This document shows, one piece after another, positions 1 through 9,653 of a stretch of DNA of 64,000 nt; positions within the stretch are counted from its first letter, which is position 1, and every line of letters starts with the position of its first letter. This stretch comes from Guyanagaster necrorhizus. Lineage: Eukaryota > Basidiomycota > Agaricomycetes > Agaricales > Physalacriaceae. The notes beneath the pieces are model-generated. The model was not told the DNA's origin and searched no databases. It saw only the letters and a program-made list of their open reading frames with translations. The stretch covers positions 1,391,724 to 1,455,723 of the forward strand of contig NW_025064891.1 of NCBI RefSeq assembly GCF_019112545.1. The letters are read 5' to 3'. A program made the translations under genes and the position numbers.

Positions 1-1892
1 CCTTTTGCAACAAGTCTGGCCTTGTACCTGGTGATTTTCCCATCACCATCCCTTTTCAATCTGTAAGTCCACTTGCAATCCACAAGTGATCTGTCTTTGG
101 GTAATTCTTCCAGTTGCCATGTGCTTAGGAAAGTCAATAGATTGTATTCTTCATCCATTGCTTTCTTCCAATGATGCCAGTCTGGCCTTGTTTTAGCTTC
201 TTCAAGGCTTAATGGCTCATCACTGAGATTGTCTGCAGTTTCCCCAATACATGCATAGTCTATTGCAACATTTATGGCTTCTAAAGATGATTCTTCTGAG
301 GTACGCTGTTGTTCCAATGTTTTCACAGCTTGTACACTTGGATTATGAAGTGTCCGGTAACTCGGTTGAGTCTTTGATGCAATCTGGACTGATTTGTCAT
401 ATAGCTCGATCACTTTCCTATGCCATATTGGGAAATTTGATTTGATCAATGACACATTAGGGACTATTTCCCCTTTTGGTTCAGCATTTCCAGCATCCAT
501 GGAATCGTCCGAAATGCCATTATTTCCATCCAGAGTCTGCTCGACTTTGCTCCCTGACTCCCTCTCGAGTGACGAAGAGTGGGAGGCTATATAGTCAGTG
601 TCTATAGACTCTGTAGTGTTGTTTTCAGAGAATATAACATTTCTTGAGATCTGAATCTGCCTGGTTTGAGGGTTATAATATCTCCAGGCTCTGAATTCAT
701 CTGTAAGACCTGTGAAAATAAATTCTCTTGACTTTGGATCTAGTTTTGACCTCTTGTTATCTTGCTGCAACACCCAGCACTTTACTCTGAATTCCTGAAG
801 TGCCAAAATATCTGGTTTCATACCCTGAAACACTTCTTCTGGGGTTAGATCATTCTTGATGGCCCTGATTGGTGATCGGTTCTTCAAATATATGGCATAT
901 GCCACTGTCTTGGGCCATAGAAACTTCGATAAGTGATGTTCTTCTAGCATGGCATGTGCATGCTCTACAAGAGTCTGATTTATTCTCTCAGCAACTCCAT
1001 TTTGAGATGGAGAGTATGCTGCAGTCAATTTCAACTGTATGCTATTGTCCTGGAGGTATTCCTTTACCTCTTCATTGACATATTCCTTTCCATTGTCAAT
1101 CTTCATAAACTTCAGATCCTTCCCTTTGTGGACTTTGATGTATTTTTGATACTGCTAGATCTTCTTTCAAATTTCCATACCTTGCTTTGACTTCAAAAAA
1201 TACAATATTGTCTTTCAGGATTTTTCATCTGTGAAGCTTATATAATACCTTTCACCATGGATACTCTGAGTTTGGGCCAGCCCCCATAGATCTGAAAATG
1301 TCATTTTCTTTATTTCAGTATAGTTCTTTTTGGCTTCTTGTGGAAATGGCTTGGTATGATGTTTGGCTTTTATGCAAGCTATGCAATCTGTCTGAGGCTC
1401 AGCTGACTCATCTATATCCATCCCCTTGACCATTTTCTTTCTAAATAGTCTCTTTACTGATCTCATATTTAAGTAGCCTAATGTATTATGCCACTTTTGC
1501 CATGATCAGGCTGATTTTGTAGCATGGGCCTGGGTTATTTCTGGAACAATAATGTCAAGGCTGTACAGCTTTGATATTTTATCTCCATGGCCGATTATCT
1601 TGCCATGTGGTGAGATAATATCCATTCTGGACTCTTTGAATCTGAGTTCAAATCCAGCATCTGTAATGTGCCCTATCGACATAAGATTGAATGGTGCATC
1701 AGGGCAGTGGATACACTCCTTTAGTGTGACTGGAGTGATCTTTTCCCCTTCAACCATTTTAATCTTGACAGTTCCCCTTCCTAAGCCTTTGGATTTGCCT
1801 ACACCAATGACTTCATGTCTTGGGGTTTCAACATAGTCAGAAAAATATAATCTATTTCTGACTATATGTCTAGTGGTGCCAGAGTCTCCTAG
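1..1892 (-). pseudogene. pol: Copia pol: protease, integrase and start of reverse transcriptase, with stops
   Basis: Reading on from gag, LGDSGTTRHI is the protease active site. Next come a GAG-pre-integrase region (CPDAPFNLMSIGHITDAGF; the pair CIACIKAKHH) and the integrase core. Its expected residues are readable: TFSDLWG (first D), FMKIDNGKEY (second D) and SPSQNGVAERIN (E). A Copia C-terminal integrase extension follows, then the reverse transcriptase N-terminus at the left edge. Stops after ATKSA (about 1506), after TDEKS (about 1215) and near 1155-1165 break the frame. The element no longer makes a full polyprotein, although its catalytic residues were not hit in this part. Confidence 0.85.
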
Positions 1893-2714
1893 CTATGATA
1901 CTTCTGAGAGTGAAGTAAGTGCGACATCTGTTGCACAAAATACATAGTCATCTTCTTCTGAGTCCGATTTAGCAATATGTGCCTGAGTCTGGCCCTTTCC
2001 CTTTCCTTTCCATGACTTTCCAGAATTCTTTTTCCCATTTGGGCAATTTGTTCTGATGTGACCAGTTTTCTCACATTCGTAACATATGACTTTTGAATTG
2101 AACTTCTTGCCATGTGCTGCAAGTGTCATAGTCTGATCAGAAGTCTTTTTCTTTAGTCGAATATCCTTCTGAAGAATTCGGAAAATCAACTTGTAAGAAT
2201 CTTTCAAGTCAGCAGTATCCACTGATGAGATGAATGAATTCCATGATTCCAGGAGTGATATAAGCAGTGTGATAGAGCAGTCCTCCTCCTTGACTTTCTG
2301 CTTAAGGGATGCCAGCTCCTCCTGATAGGACCTCAAAGTCCTAATATGCTTCTCTATGTTTTCTCCTTTTTTGCACTGAGCTCTGAAGAATTTTCTTCTG
2401 ACAAGGACAATTCCCATGGGTCCTCTAGACTCATACATATCTTCCAGAGCTTTCCAGGCTTCTGCCAAAGTCTTTGAACCAGTAATATATACCAGTGGGC
2501 CATCAGAAACCCACAATCTTATTGTTGAAAGAGTCTTCCTATCACTCTTCTTCCAATCTGCCACCAGTGTCATGTCTGCCAGAGCTGGAATGCTTCTATC
2601 TGCATAATCAATCAGTCTTAAATCAGTTAGGATATCGATCACCTTGATTTTCCATGTCAGATAATTTTCTGGGCCCTTAAGGGGGTCAATTCTATACATG
2701 GACTGGCTATCCAT
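1893..2714 (-). CDS. gag: Copia gag polyprotein segment (capsid plus CCHC zinc knuckle)
   Basis: The open frame of 273 residues starts MDSQSMYRIDPLKGPENYLTWK, with the 'L.G.ENY..W' start typical of Copia gag (UBN2-type) proteins. The middle is helical capsid-like sequence (QCKKGENIEKHIRTLRSYQEEL). Near the C-terminus lies a zinc knuckle, CYECEKTGHIRTNC, then a Lys/Gly-rich stretch and an acidic SDSEEDDY patch. The frame ends ...LSEVS at a TAG that stands where a Trp codon is usual just before the protease motif LGDSG. In the functional ancestor gag and pol were probably one frame, and the stop is a G-to-A lesion. The product would form the particle shell and bind element RNA. Confidence 0.85.
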   Translation of the reverse strand: MDSQSMYRIDPLKGPENYLTWKIKVIDILTDLRLIDYADRSIPALADMTLVADWKKSDRKTLSTIRLWVSDGPLVYITGSKTLAEAWKALEDMYESRGPMGIVLVRRKFFRAQCKKGENIEKHIRTLRSYQEELASLKQKVKEEDCSITLLISLLESWNSFISSVDTADLKDSYKLIFRILQKDIRLKKKTSDQTMTLAAHGKKFNSKVICYECEKTGHIRTNCPNGKKNSGKSWKGKGKGQTQAHIAKSDSEEDDYVFCATDVALTSLSEVS

Positions 2715-2780
2715 GTGGTTCTACATGTGTATGTAAAGTATGAAAGAGTGCAAAGTGAGTAGTGACATAAGTTCAGTTAT

Positions 2781-2797
2781 GGCTGAGGCCCATAACC
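2781..2797 (-). promoter_or_regulatory. Putative primer-binding site (half initiator-tRNA type)
   Basis: Directly inside the LTR the minus strand reads GGTTATGGGCCTCAGCC. It closely resembles the complement of the anticodon stem-loop of initiator tRNA-Met (GGTTATGAGCCC-like). Some Copia elements (Drosophila copia, yeast Ty5) use this internal half-tRNA primer instead of the tRNA 3' end. The assignment is by resemblance recalled from the family, with one or two mismatches. Confidence 0.45.
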
Positions 2798-3006
2798 TGT
2801 TATAAGTAGAGAGCAGAGTAATGTAACAGAGAACTAGAATTAGCCTCTCGAGAGAAAAACATTCTACTTAAATACATTTTGTATTACTTTGAGATCTTTC
2901 TACAAGATACTAAATAAGTTCAGATCATGATCCAAGTCAGCTGCTGCTGACTGGCATCATATCTTCGAGTATGTTCTCATACTCACTCAGGATTGCTATC
3001 CCAACA
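2798..3006 (-). repeat. 5' LTR of the Copia element
   Basis: On the minus strand the segment starts TGTTGGGATAGC and ends ATAACA, a short LTR of about 209 bp with TG...CA ends. It is followed by a primer-binding-like sequence and then the gag start at 2714. The partner LTR is off the window, so the boundaries rest on the TG/CA ends, the abrupt start of aquaporin coding sequence at 3007 and the position of the primer site. Confidence 0.7.
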
Positions 3007-3963
3007 CTTTGGATGGTCTGCCGGTAGTAGTGAATACATTGTTCATTCATTTTCCTTATTTGTTGGCATAGTTGTTGCACTTGGCATCTGGGTGAGCATG
3101 GGAATATCTGGTGCTCATATCAATCCTGCGGTATGTGTTATCATATTCCTGTATGCAATCAAACTCAGAACTTTCAAGATGACTCTTGCTCTCTCCACAT
3201 GGCATGGTTTTTCCTGGAAGAAAGTCTCTGGTCAGACTTCTCACCTATTTCTTAGGTCCTTGTTCTGATGCTTATGTCTGGTAAGCTATGCTTAGTAGTA
3301 CTTTTTTACTTAGTATGTAGTACTGTATTTTGCAAAATTTTACATATGGACACATTCAAGGCATGTCAATGGTACCTACCCTGTGAGATTTCCTCTCGAC
3401 TCCTTCTCATTGTTATGTTTTCTGATACCAGTTAGAATATATGATGAATGTTTCTTGTTTCTTCTCAGAATTTATAGGCACTGCAGTGCTTGTACTCATT
3501 ATTCTTGCTACTATTGATCCAGGAAATACACCACCTCCAAGTGGACTTTTCCCCACCATCCTTTTCATTGCATTGCTTGGTATATCAGCCTCCCCAGGTA
3601 TGAAAAGTTTATGTGTATTCACTCTCCACTTCTCCTGCACTCCTGATTGTACTTGAATAGTCTTCATGTTCAATCCTGCTTGTGATCTGGGTCCCAGAAT
3701 TGTCACATCAATGGTCGGTTATGGGAGACATATCTATACTTACTCAAAGTAAGTGTTTTAACCATGCTGCCATGAACATCTCTCTCACCAAGGCTTCTAC
3801 ACAGTCAATATTAGATCTGGTGCCCTTTTATGAGACTGATTTTTTTTGGTGCTCAGTTGCAATGACATTTTATGATGTATTCCTGTTCCAAGGCTCCAAA
3901 AGTATATTAACATGCACCATCTATTTTCTATGGAGTTTTCAAACCTTTGTTGAATTCTACTAA
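3007..3963 (+). pseudogene. Aquaporin/aquaglyceroporin (MIP family) remnant, 5' end displaced by Copia insertion
   Basis: Exons show the MIP fold: FGWSAGSSEYIVHSF, then GISGAHINPAV (first NPA loop), an intron, TFKMTLALSTWHGFSWKKVSG, then from 3465 FFSEFIGTAVLVLIILA and NTPPPSGLFPTILFIALLGIS. After an intron near 3598 comes FNPACDLGPRIVTSMVGYGR, and finally FFWCSVAMTFYDVFLFQGS. The second loop reads NPACD where the family has NPARD: the filter arginine codon is TGT (3681-3683), explained by CGT to TGT at a CpG. The fourth transmembrane region is out of frame and the last exon lacks the segment between the WCPV-like and FYD-like motifs. Everything upstream of 3007 was separated by the Copia element. 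The product would have been a plasma-membrane water/glycerol channel. Confidence 0.85.
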
Positions 3964-4526
3964 AGGAGCAGTTCATCTAGAAAGTGACCAGAGGATATGG
4001 TATAGAGCAAAGTAATCCATCAACAAGTTGTATTGGTAAATTTCTTCAATAATCTTTGTATTATAGCCTGATCGGCTTCATGTCCATTGTGAGAGTTGAT
4101 GCCTACTACCTGTGAATACTATGAATATATTTTGGCATTGTTCTTTTTTGAGACTAGGCTAGTTGACCAGGGGGGTACTGAATCCGCGTTTCTTGGTAAA
4201 CCTGGGTCTACACTACTGATAACGGACACTCCATTTACTCATTAGAGGTATAACAGTAAAAGTGTTTGACATCACGTGATCGTGGTGTTGTCCACTCAAT
4301 TAAACGTTGAATTCAACTTGTACTTTGCTCTGATATTTATCTTCCAGGTCGCTCTTCTGATCATTCCTCCGCCTTGCAAGAACACCCAAGGCCTCAACCT
4401 TGGCATCGACTTGGAGCTGGTTGCCTGTACGATGTGCTTCACGGCACCGCTTTTCAAGTTCTGACATTAAAATAAATTGTCGTTTCGCTTGGGTCGGCAT
4501 CAGTGCAACAGAAGGAAACGTATAAC
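3964..4526. other. Intergenic; CpG-poor to CpG-normal transition; one unassigned 66-codon frame
   Basis: No gene is recognised here. 3964-4150 is the AT-rich 3' flank of the aquaporin remnant and is nearly free of CpG. From about 4190 CpGs reappear (CCGCG, AACGG, CACGTGATCG), marking the start of the normal-composition island. A minus-strand frame at 4300-4500 (66 codons, charged, helical-looking, EKRCREAHRTGNQLQ...) is not recognised. It could be the end of a lost gene or chance. Confidence 0.4.
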
Positions 4527-4885
4527 TTTGGATCTCGCTGCTTGACTACATGTAGAGGAACATCAATGAAGACCTCAACAAAAGGAAGCGATGCCTCTTG
4601 CGAAATCCCGGTCTACACGATACGGCGAGATGAAGGCAATGATAGTGATGGATGTAGAGTCGGCGAACGGCTCAGAAACCTGGTGCACAGCAGGAATGGG
4701 CATCAATCAATGCCTAGAGACGACGATGTATCTCGCATCTCCGACGTATATTCTCGCACCTCGACTTTTCGTCAAATCTGATATCCTTATGAATCAATCC
4801 AAACAGTACATTGTCACCGTCGAGGTGGTATCAAATCTTATATCGGATGTTGCTACGATTTCCTCACATGAAACAGGGGTAGTAA
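4527..4885 (-). pseudogene. Truncated APS kinase pseudogene (second copy)
   Basis: This segment is an imperfect direct repeat of the intact APS kinase gene at 6625-6985, on the same strand. It covers exon 3, intron 3 and part of exon 4, and readable pieces are HLDGDNVLFGL, FDEKSRCENIRR, SPYRVDRDFARG and QRDPK. It is dead: there is a TGA in exon 3, the intron 3 donor GTACGT has become ATACAT, a deletion after DFARG shifts the frame, and homology stops at 4527 just after the QRDPK motif. The P-loop exon is missing or unrecognisable. With the intact gene it brackets the thaumatin-like gene. Confidence 0.8.
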
Positions 4886-5039
4886 CGACCGGTCCAAAGT
4901 GATTTTGTCCCCGTCATCAGCAGGACGGACATCTCTTGGTGGGTACATATAAATTCTCTGAGTGAGTACTTTCGACCTGCTTACATTCCTTCTGATTCAA
5001 TCTTCTCTGGTTCAGTGCATCTCACTTCCCACCTAGATC

Positions 5040-6332
5040 ATGCAGGCCATCGTCGCTCTGTTCTTCATTCTCACCCCAGGTGTTTCGTCGCGCACTTTTA
5101 CGGTTATGAATTCGTGTTCGTATACCATCTGGTGAGTCTTTATCTGCGTGGCCCTCGCCAATTCAATCGCGTACTTTCTACCCCTTATCTAGGCCTGCTG
5201 TGAATATCCTCTTCGGTGCTTGTATCCTGTCGCGTTGCTTATCCATTTTAGATCTTTACGGATTTGAACGTAGGCCAGGCGGTGCCTGATCACAATACTG
5301 GGTGAGCGTTATTCTTGTTTCTAGTGTCTTTGGTTCTGATATGGATCTAGTTGGGAAGCCCCTGCAGGCAGTTCGGTTTCATTCAACGTACCAAGCAACT
5401 GGAGTTCTGGGCGCATCTGGGTTAGTTACTTTTTGTGACATTACACCTATCTGATGACGGAGTCTGGTCGTAGGGACGCACAGATTGCGACTTTTCGAAA
5501 CAAGGACCAGCTTTCTGCGTTACGGGAGGCTGTAACGGAGGCCTTCTTTGTGATCCTCATACCGGAACGGTAAGAAGCTCCAGTTCATTAATGATGCATT
5601 TTGATTATGCTTATACTTGTCGACAGGGTGTACCCCCGGTGACCGTAGCGGAATGGACGTTGGCAGCCGACGAAGGGGGAGAGGATAACTACGATCGTAA
5701 ATCCCTGCCTTTGAAGAGATGCAGTTGAGGCTGATTGTCGCAGTCTCCGTTGTAGATGGCTTCAGTGTGCCGATGCTCGTCACACCCACTGGTGGCTGCA
5801 AAGCGCCCATCTGTGCCGCCGACCTAAATGCGAATTGTGTGTGTTTTATTCCAATCATGAATATTAAACCTCAGTATAGTTCGATCAAGGCCCACAGGAA
5901 CTCGCACTGGCAGGACCAGATGGAAAGACGGTCGGTTGTAAATCTGCGTGCCTGGCTGAGACGCCCGAGCAGAAACGTATGTACTTTTTCATCACGTCGT
6001 CGATCCTGGCTGAATTCTGTCTGTTCAGAGGACTCACCCAACTGTTGTACGGGTTCTCACAATGTGGCTGCGACTTGTCCTTCCTCCGGAGTGTCCTATT
6101 ATAGCTACTTCAGTATGCTATTTTTTCATCTCTTTAAATGGTTGATTTTCTCAATGTGTACGAAGAGGATGCTTGTCCGACTACGTACGCGTATGCCTAT
6201 GATGATAACACTTCCCTTTGGACGTGCCCAGGGGCTACGCAAGCGGATTATACAGGTTGGTTTAACGTACATATTCATGTTTCAGCATGGCTAATCCGTA
6301 CTCTAGTGACTTTTTGCCCATCAGCACAATGA
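5040..6332 (+). CDS. Secreted thaumatin-like protein (GH64/TLP superfamily), 11 exons
   Basis: Spliced exons 5040-5131, 5193-5199, 5252-5301, 5351-5420, 5474-5569, 5627-5696, 5744-5838, 5880-5976, 6029-6112, 6166-6255 and 6307-6332 total 777 nt, giving 258 residues plus TGA in one frame; all introns are GT...AG of 41-61 nt. Residues 1-17 (MQAIVALFFILTPGVSS) look like a signal peptide. Mature landmarks follow the family order: RTFTVMNSCSYTIWP, FTDLNVGQAVPD, TGWEAPAGSSVSF, GRIWGRTDCDF, CVTGGCNGGLLCDPHTGT, PPVTVAEWTL, VGCKSACLAE, NCCTGSHNVAATCPSSG, ACPTTYAYAYDD and DYTVTFCP at the C-terminus. The regular cysteines imply disulphides. Fungal TLPs are extracellular and some cleave beta-1,3-glucan in cell walls; activity here is inferred. 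The gene is convergent with the APS kinase gene, with 59 bp between the stops. Exon 2 is only 7 nt. Confidence 0.92.
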
Positions 6333-6391
6333 TAAACTCTTGTCTATCTGGCTTTTATAGAGTTTGTCTACTTGTACACCGGGGTCTTGTT

Positions 6392-7216
6392 CTATACGGA
6401 TATATAGCCTTTAGTTGTTAAAAACTCTGTGATTATCCGAACGCTCTCTGCAACATCTGTAATCGAAGTATCAATATGAATTTCTGGGTTCTCTGGAGCC
6501 TCGTATGGGGCAGAAATGCCCGTGAACTCTATCGTTGGGTGTCAACATGGTATCTGAGCAAAGTAAAGGTCGATGAAATGCACCCTTGATTTCTCCTGCG
6601 CGCGCCTTCTTGTACAGCCCCTTTGGATCCCGCTGCTCGACCACATGTAGAGGGGCATCAACGAAGACCTCAACAAAGGGAAGCGATGCCTTTTCGTGGA
6701 TCTCCCTTGCGAATGCCCGGTCTACACGATACGGCGAGATGAAGGCAGTGATAGCGATGGATGCAGAGTCGGCGAACAGTTTGGAAACCTGGTTGCGCAG
6801 CGCGGATGAGCAAGATTAATCAATACCTAGAGACAACGTACCTCGCTTGTCCGACGTATATTCTCGTTCCTCGACTTTTCGTCAAACCCGAGATCCCTGT
6901 TCAATCCAAAACGGACATTATCACCGTCGAGGCGATAAGAGATCTTGTGCAGGTGGAGGAGATGCTGCTCTAATGCACATGCGATGGTTGACTATAGCAC
7001 GCCTCTGTCAGCTCTTTTTACGTGAATCATTAGGGTAGGTATCAGTAACGAACCTTGCCACTGGCGCTCAGCCCCGTCAACCAAATCGTCACGCCCTTCT
7101 GGCTGAGCAACGTCTTTCGCTCTTCCGGAGAAATGGAGCCTTGAAGGGATATGGTCACCTCTTAATCATGTTTGGTGACCGGGCGTACCAGGGTGGAAGG
7201 TGATGTTTGTGGCCAT
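6392..7216 (-). CDS. Adenylylsulfate (APS) kinase, five exons, intact
   Basis: Exons on the minus strand are 7216-7189, 7139-7054, 6991-6842, 6788-6584 and 6528-6392, with introns of 49, 62, 53 and 55 nt. They total 606 nt, i.e. 201 residues plus stop, the normal fungal length. The start gives [17 protein letters not shown]. The Walker A motif is GLSASGKST, interrupted by intron 2 between Lys and Ser. Then come [74 protein letters not shown] and [15 protein letters not shown], the APS kinase signature series. The enzyme phosphorylates APS to PAPS with ATP in cytosolic sulfate assimilation (the MET14 step). I see no lesion. The 178 bp up to the F-box start at 7393 would be a shared divergent promoter. 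Confidence 0.96.
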
Positions 7217-7392
7217 CGCAGGAGATCAATAGGAGAAATTTTCTGGCTATGGGCTTTCGTCATCTTGACGCGATCGATGAAAAGCGGGTCTCCGAAAAAA
7301 AATAATAATATTTGTGTTTTTGACCTTCCATCCTGGGAAACCGGCAAACAAAAAGTGGGCTCCGTGGCTTAGACTGTTTACCTCCTGCCACC

Positions 7393-8296
7393 ATGCTTCT
7401 GCAAGAGTTAGTCGACATGATAGTCGACTACCTGCACGCATCGCCCTCTGCGCTTAAAGCATGCTCACTTGTCTCTCGAGCCTTCTACCACCGAACACGT
7501 GTCCATTTCTTCCGCTGTGCCGATTGAGACAACCCTGACAGTCCCCGGTCTATGCGCCTCTTTACAATGGTGCACAGGTCTCCTAATCTGCTCCAGTATA
7601 TCAAGCGAGCCGAATTTGGTGCCTCGACTTTTTCTTAGTCGAGTATGAGAGTTTCACCGTCAAGCTCATGCGCTCCCTCTCATCCTCTGTGACACTATCC
7701 CTCTGGGACGAAGGCTGTCTGAATGACAATTCGGACCAAGTATGCTAATGGGCCAAGGTTTTACCTACGTTCTGGTACTCGGCTCCATACCTTGCCATCA
7801 CCAGACTCGAGATCTGCGTCCCCAATGGCACGGATTCCTACAGTTCCACATCATTGTTCTCTGCCTTCCCAATGTGACGGGCTTGTACATACAGGCCTTG
7901 TGCATTTCTGGCACGGACGATGCCCCTATCCTCCCGACCATGTCCCCCTCTCGTATCAAGAAGATGCATATCGACGCCTACTGCTCCATGATCTCCCCAT
8001 TCTGGGATGGCTTGTGTTCTCCCGAATACCGGTCGGTGTACCTCGATCACCTGGAAGAATTACATGTTTTATGCCCTTCTCCCTATGAACTTTCTTCGGT
8101 CAACAACATTGTCAAATTCGCCTCCAAGAGTCTGAAGGTCCTGCAGATCGAATGTCAACAATGTGATTCCCCTATGTTTCATTTGCCCTTTACTCGTTAC
8201 ACAGTCAAGGACTGGGTTCTCCCGCCTGATATCCCCCGTCTTGAGTTGAACGCCATCACTGACCTGTGGCTTGGCAGAGAATCTTCGAGGAGCTAA
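7393..8296 (+). pseudogene. F-box family gene, broken by a stop and frameshifts
   Basis: The start MLLQELVDMIVDYLHASPSALKACSLVSRAFYHRTRVHFF is the F-box N-terminus common in large Agaricomycete F-box families (LPxELVDxIVDYLH...LKxCSLVSRAF). The frame meets TGA at 7525-7527 in RCAD*DNPDS, where CGA (Arg) is expected, i.e. a CpG transition. Coding-like sequence continues in shifted frames (MVHRSPNLLQYIKRAEFGAS; FTVKLMRSLSSSVTLSLWD; then 7742-8296 with LEELHVLCPSPYELSSVNN and ASKSLKVLQIECQQC), resembling the leucine-rich part of such proteins. Intact members would be substrate receptors of SCF ubiquitin ligases. This copy probably makes nothing useful. Confidence 0.75.
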
Positions 8297-8475
8297 GTGA
8301 CCTCTCAAGGCTAGTTCAGAACATGGATTATGTATTTCAGTGATATAAAGGTCCTTTTAGAGATGCCATTGTGGACTCATGTGCGGTGCTGAAAGAGAAG
8401 GTGAACTCGAGAGTTTTTGATAGTGGAGAATGCTTTTGAGGTGCCTGTGTTCCCCTTACCCAGCTAGCAGTAGAA

Positions 8476-8765
8476 TTACATGTTTTGCATCTCCTCGCTC
8501 TGCTCCTCGCCATTGGGCTCCTCATCATCATCGCCAGCATCCATGTCTGCCGGGTCGACGTCCATTGCATGGGTGGGTACCGCGTCCGCCTCGTAGCCAC
8601 TACAGGGCGCGATGTCGCTCCACTCCTCTGTCGTCACCATCCGTGTCGCTTGGGCCAGTGTCATCATCGGACGACACCATAGTGGCATTCGCCATGCCGA
8701 CTGAGGGGAGCGATGTCGGAAGTGAAAAAGGAAGGGAATTCACATTCTCCTATAATCTCCAATAA
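8476..8765 (-). pseudogene. Acidic C-terminal tail of an unrecognised protein (fragment)
   Basis: The minus-strand frame 8476-8688 ends in a strongly acidic tail (DVDPADMDAGDDDEEPNGEEQSEEMQNM). Upstream another frame carries a similar Asp/Ser-rich run (SSDDDTGPSDTDGDD), so a frameshift may separate two parts of one former C-terminus. I do not recognise a family. CpG content is normal, unlike the transposon DNA just to the right. It may be the end of a gene displaced by insertions further right, or a fragment. Confidence 0.35.
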
Positions 8766-9653
8766 GTCCTGGCAGAAAGTGAGACTGTGAACCGCATTCT
8801 CGCAGATGCTGGGGTTGCAGAAGCACTACAAGAAAGGGCAGATCTGCCGGAGGATTGACACCTGCTGTCAGTGGAGGATGGAGGCAGGGATGCCAGAGAC
8901 ATGAGCAATGTGAGTGGTCTTGTCTTGCAGGAGATTCAGTGCTATCAAAAGCATAGGGAGGATGAAGAGGACTTACACAGAATCAGATGGATTTCCTTAT
9001 CCAATGGGCATGTGCAGTGGTGCAGACAGTCCTGTTCCTCTGGGTCAGGTCAGCCATGATTGAGTTGTATAATGAGTGGGCATGCTCTGCAGTCCAGTCA
9101 GATGGCACTCCCTGCCAGTGATGAAATTTTAAGTGAATGAAGTTGGAAGGGGGAGGCATCACAAAGTGCAGACAAAGGTGAGGAAAAGAGGGTCTTAGCC
9201 CCACATGCCTGTATCTTATACCTTGCTATCTGCTGTCACCCATAGCTCTCACACTAGATTTCTGTCGCCTCTCTGCTCAAAATTTGACTGGCATGCTCTG
9301 TGGTGCAATCTGAGCCTCAATCCACTTCTTCTCCACTCTGCTGGAACATTTCTCATGCTTCTTTGTTACATTGAATTTCAGGATCCTCCACTCCTGAGGA
9401 AAAACCTCATGCTCTTAGGTTTCTAGAATGATAATAGGTATTATATCTGAATGTTCTTGGCCTTATTTCTATTGATCACTGAGATAACACTATGATAGCA
9501 ACTTGGGCATCTTTATATTGGCCTCTATATTGTGGGACTGAGGCTGATATCATCTGATCTGCCACACAGTGGTAGACCAGCCTACATGTGCATCTCAGGG
9601 CAGGTCAGCTTGCTGAATCTGCTAACCTTGAGCAGCTTACTGCAATTGCCTCA
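8766..9653. other. CpG-depleted stretch left of element A; possible decayed gene piece
   Basis: No complete gene is visible. A minus-strand frame at 8983-9204 reads FHHWQGVPSDWTAEHAHSL then YNSIMADLTQRNRTVCTTAHAHWIRKSI. It looks like real protein and is followed by TGA (possibly a decayed CGA) and a GTAAGT donor-like sequence, so it may be one exon of a lost gene. Nothing else is recognised. Composition changes from CpG-normal to CpG-poor at about 8.75 kb. Confidence 0.35.

Larger units (their letters stand above)
1..3006 (-). mobile_element. Ty1/Copia LTR retrotransposon, 5' part, truncated by window edge
   Basis: On the minus strand this shows the Copia order: LTR (2798-3006), gag with one CCHC zinc knuckle, aspartic protease, GAG-pre-integrase and integrase core, then the first residues of a Copia-type reverse transcriptase (WQLEELPKDRSLVDCKW followed by KARLVAKG at the left edge). 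Integrase before reverse transcriptase separates Copia from Gypsy. The element lies inside an aquaporin gene, whose downstream exons resume at 3007. Its 3' LTR and target duplication are outside the window. Several in-frame stops show it is inactive, but the protease DSG and the integrase D, D and E residues are still readable. Confidence 0.93.

Noticed and set aside
4300..4500. Minus-strand 66-codon frame as a real gene
   Set aside because: There is no recognisable family, no clear splice signals and no homologous copy in the window, so it is mentioned only as part of the intergenic stretch.
4503..4902. Plus-strand frames of 92 and 103 codons at the APS kinase pseudogene
   Set aside because: They are antisense to the APS kinase homology; the equivalent frames at 6586-6973 lie opposite the intact gene.
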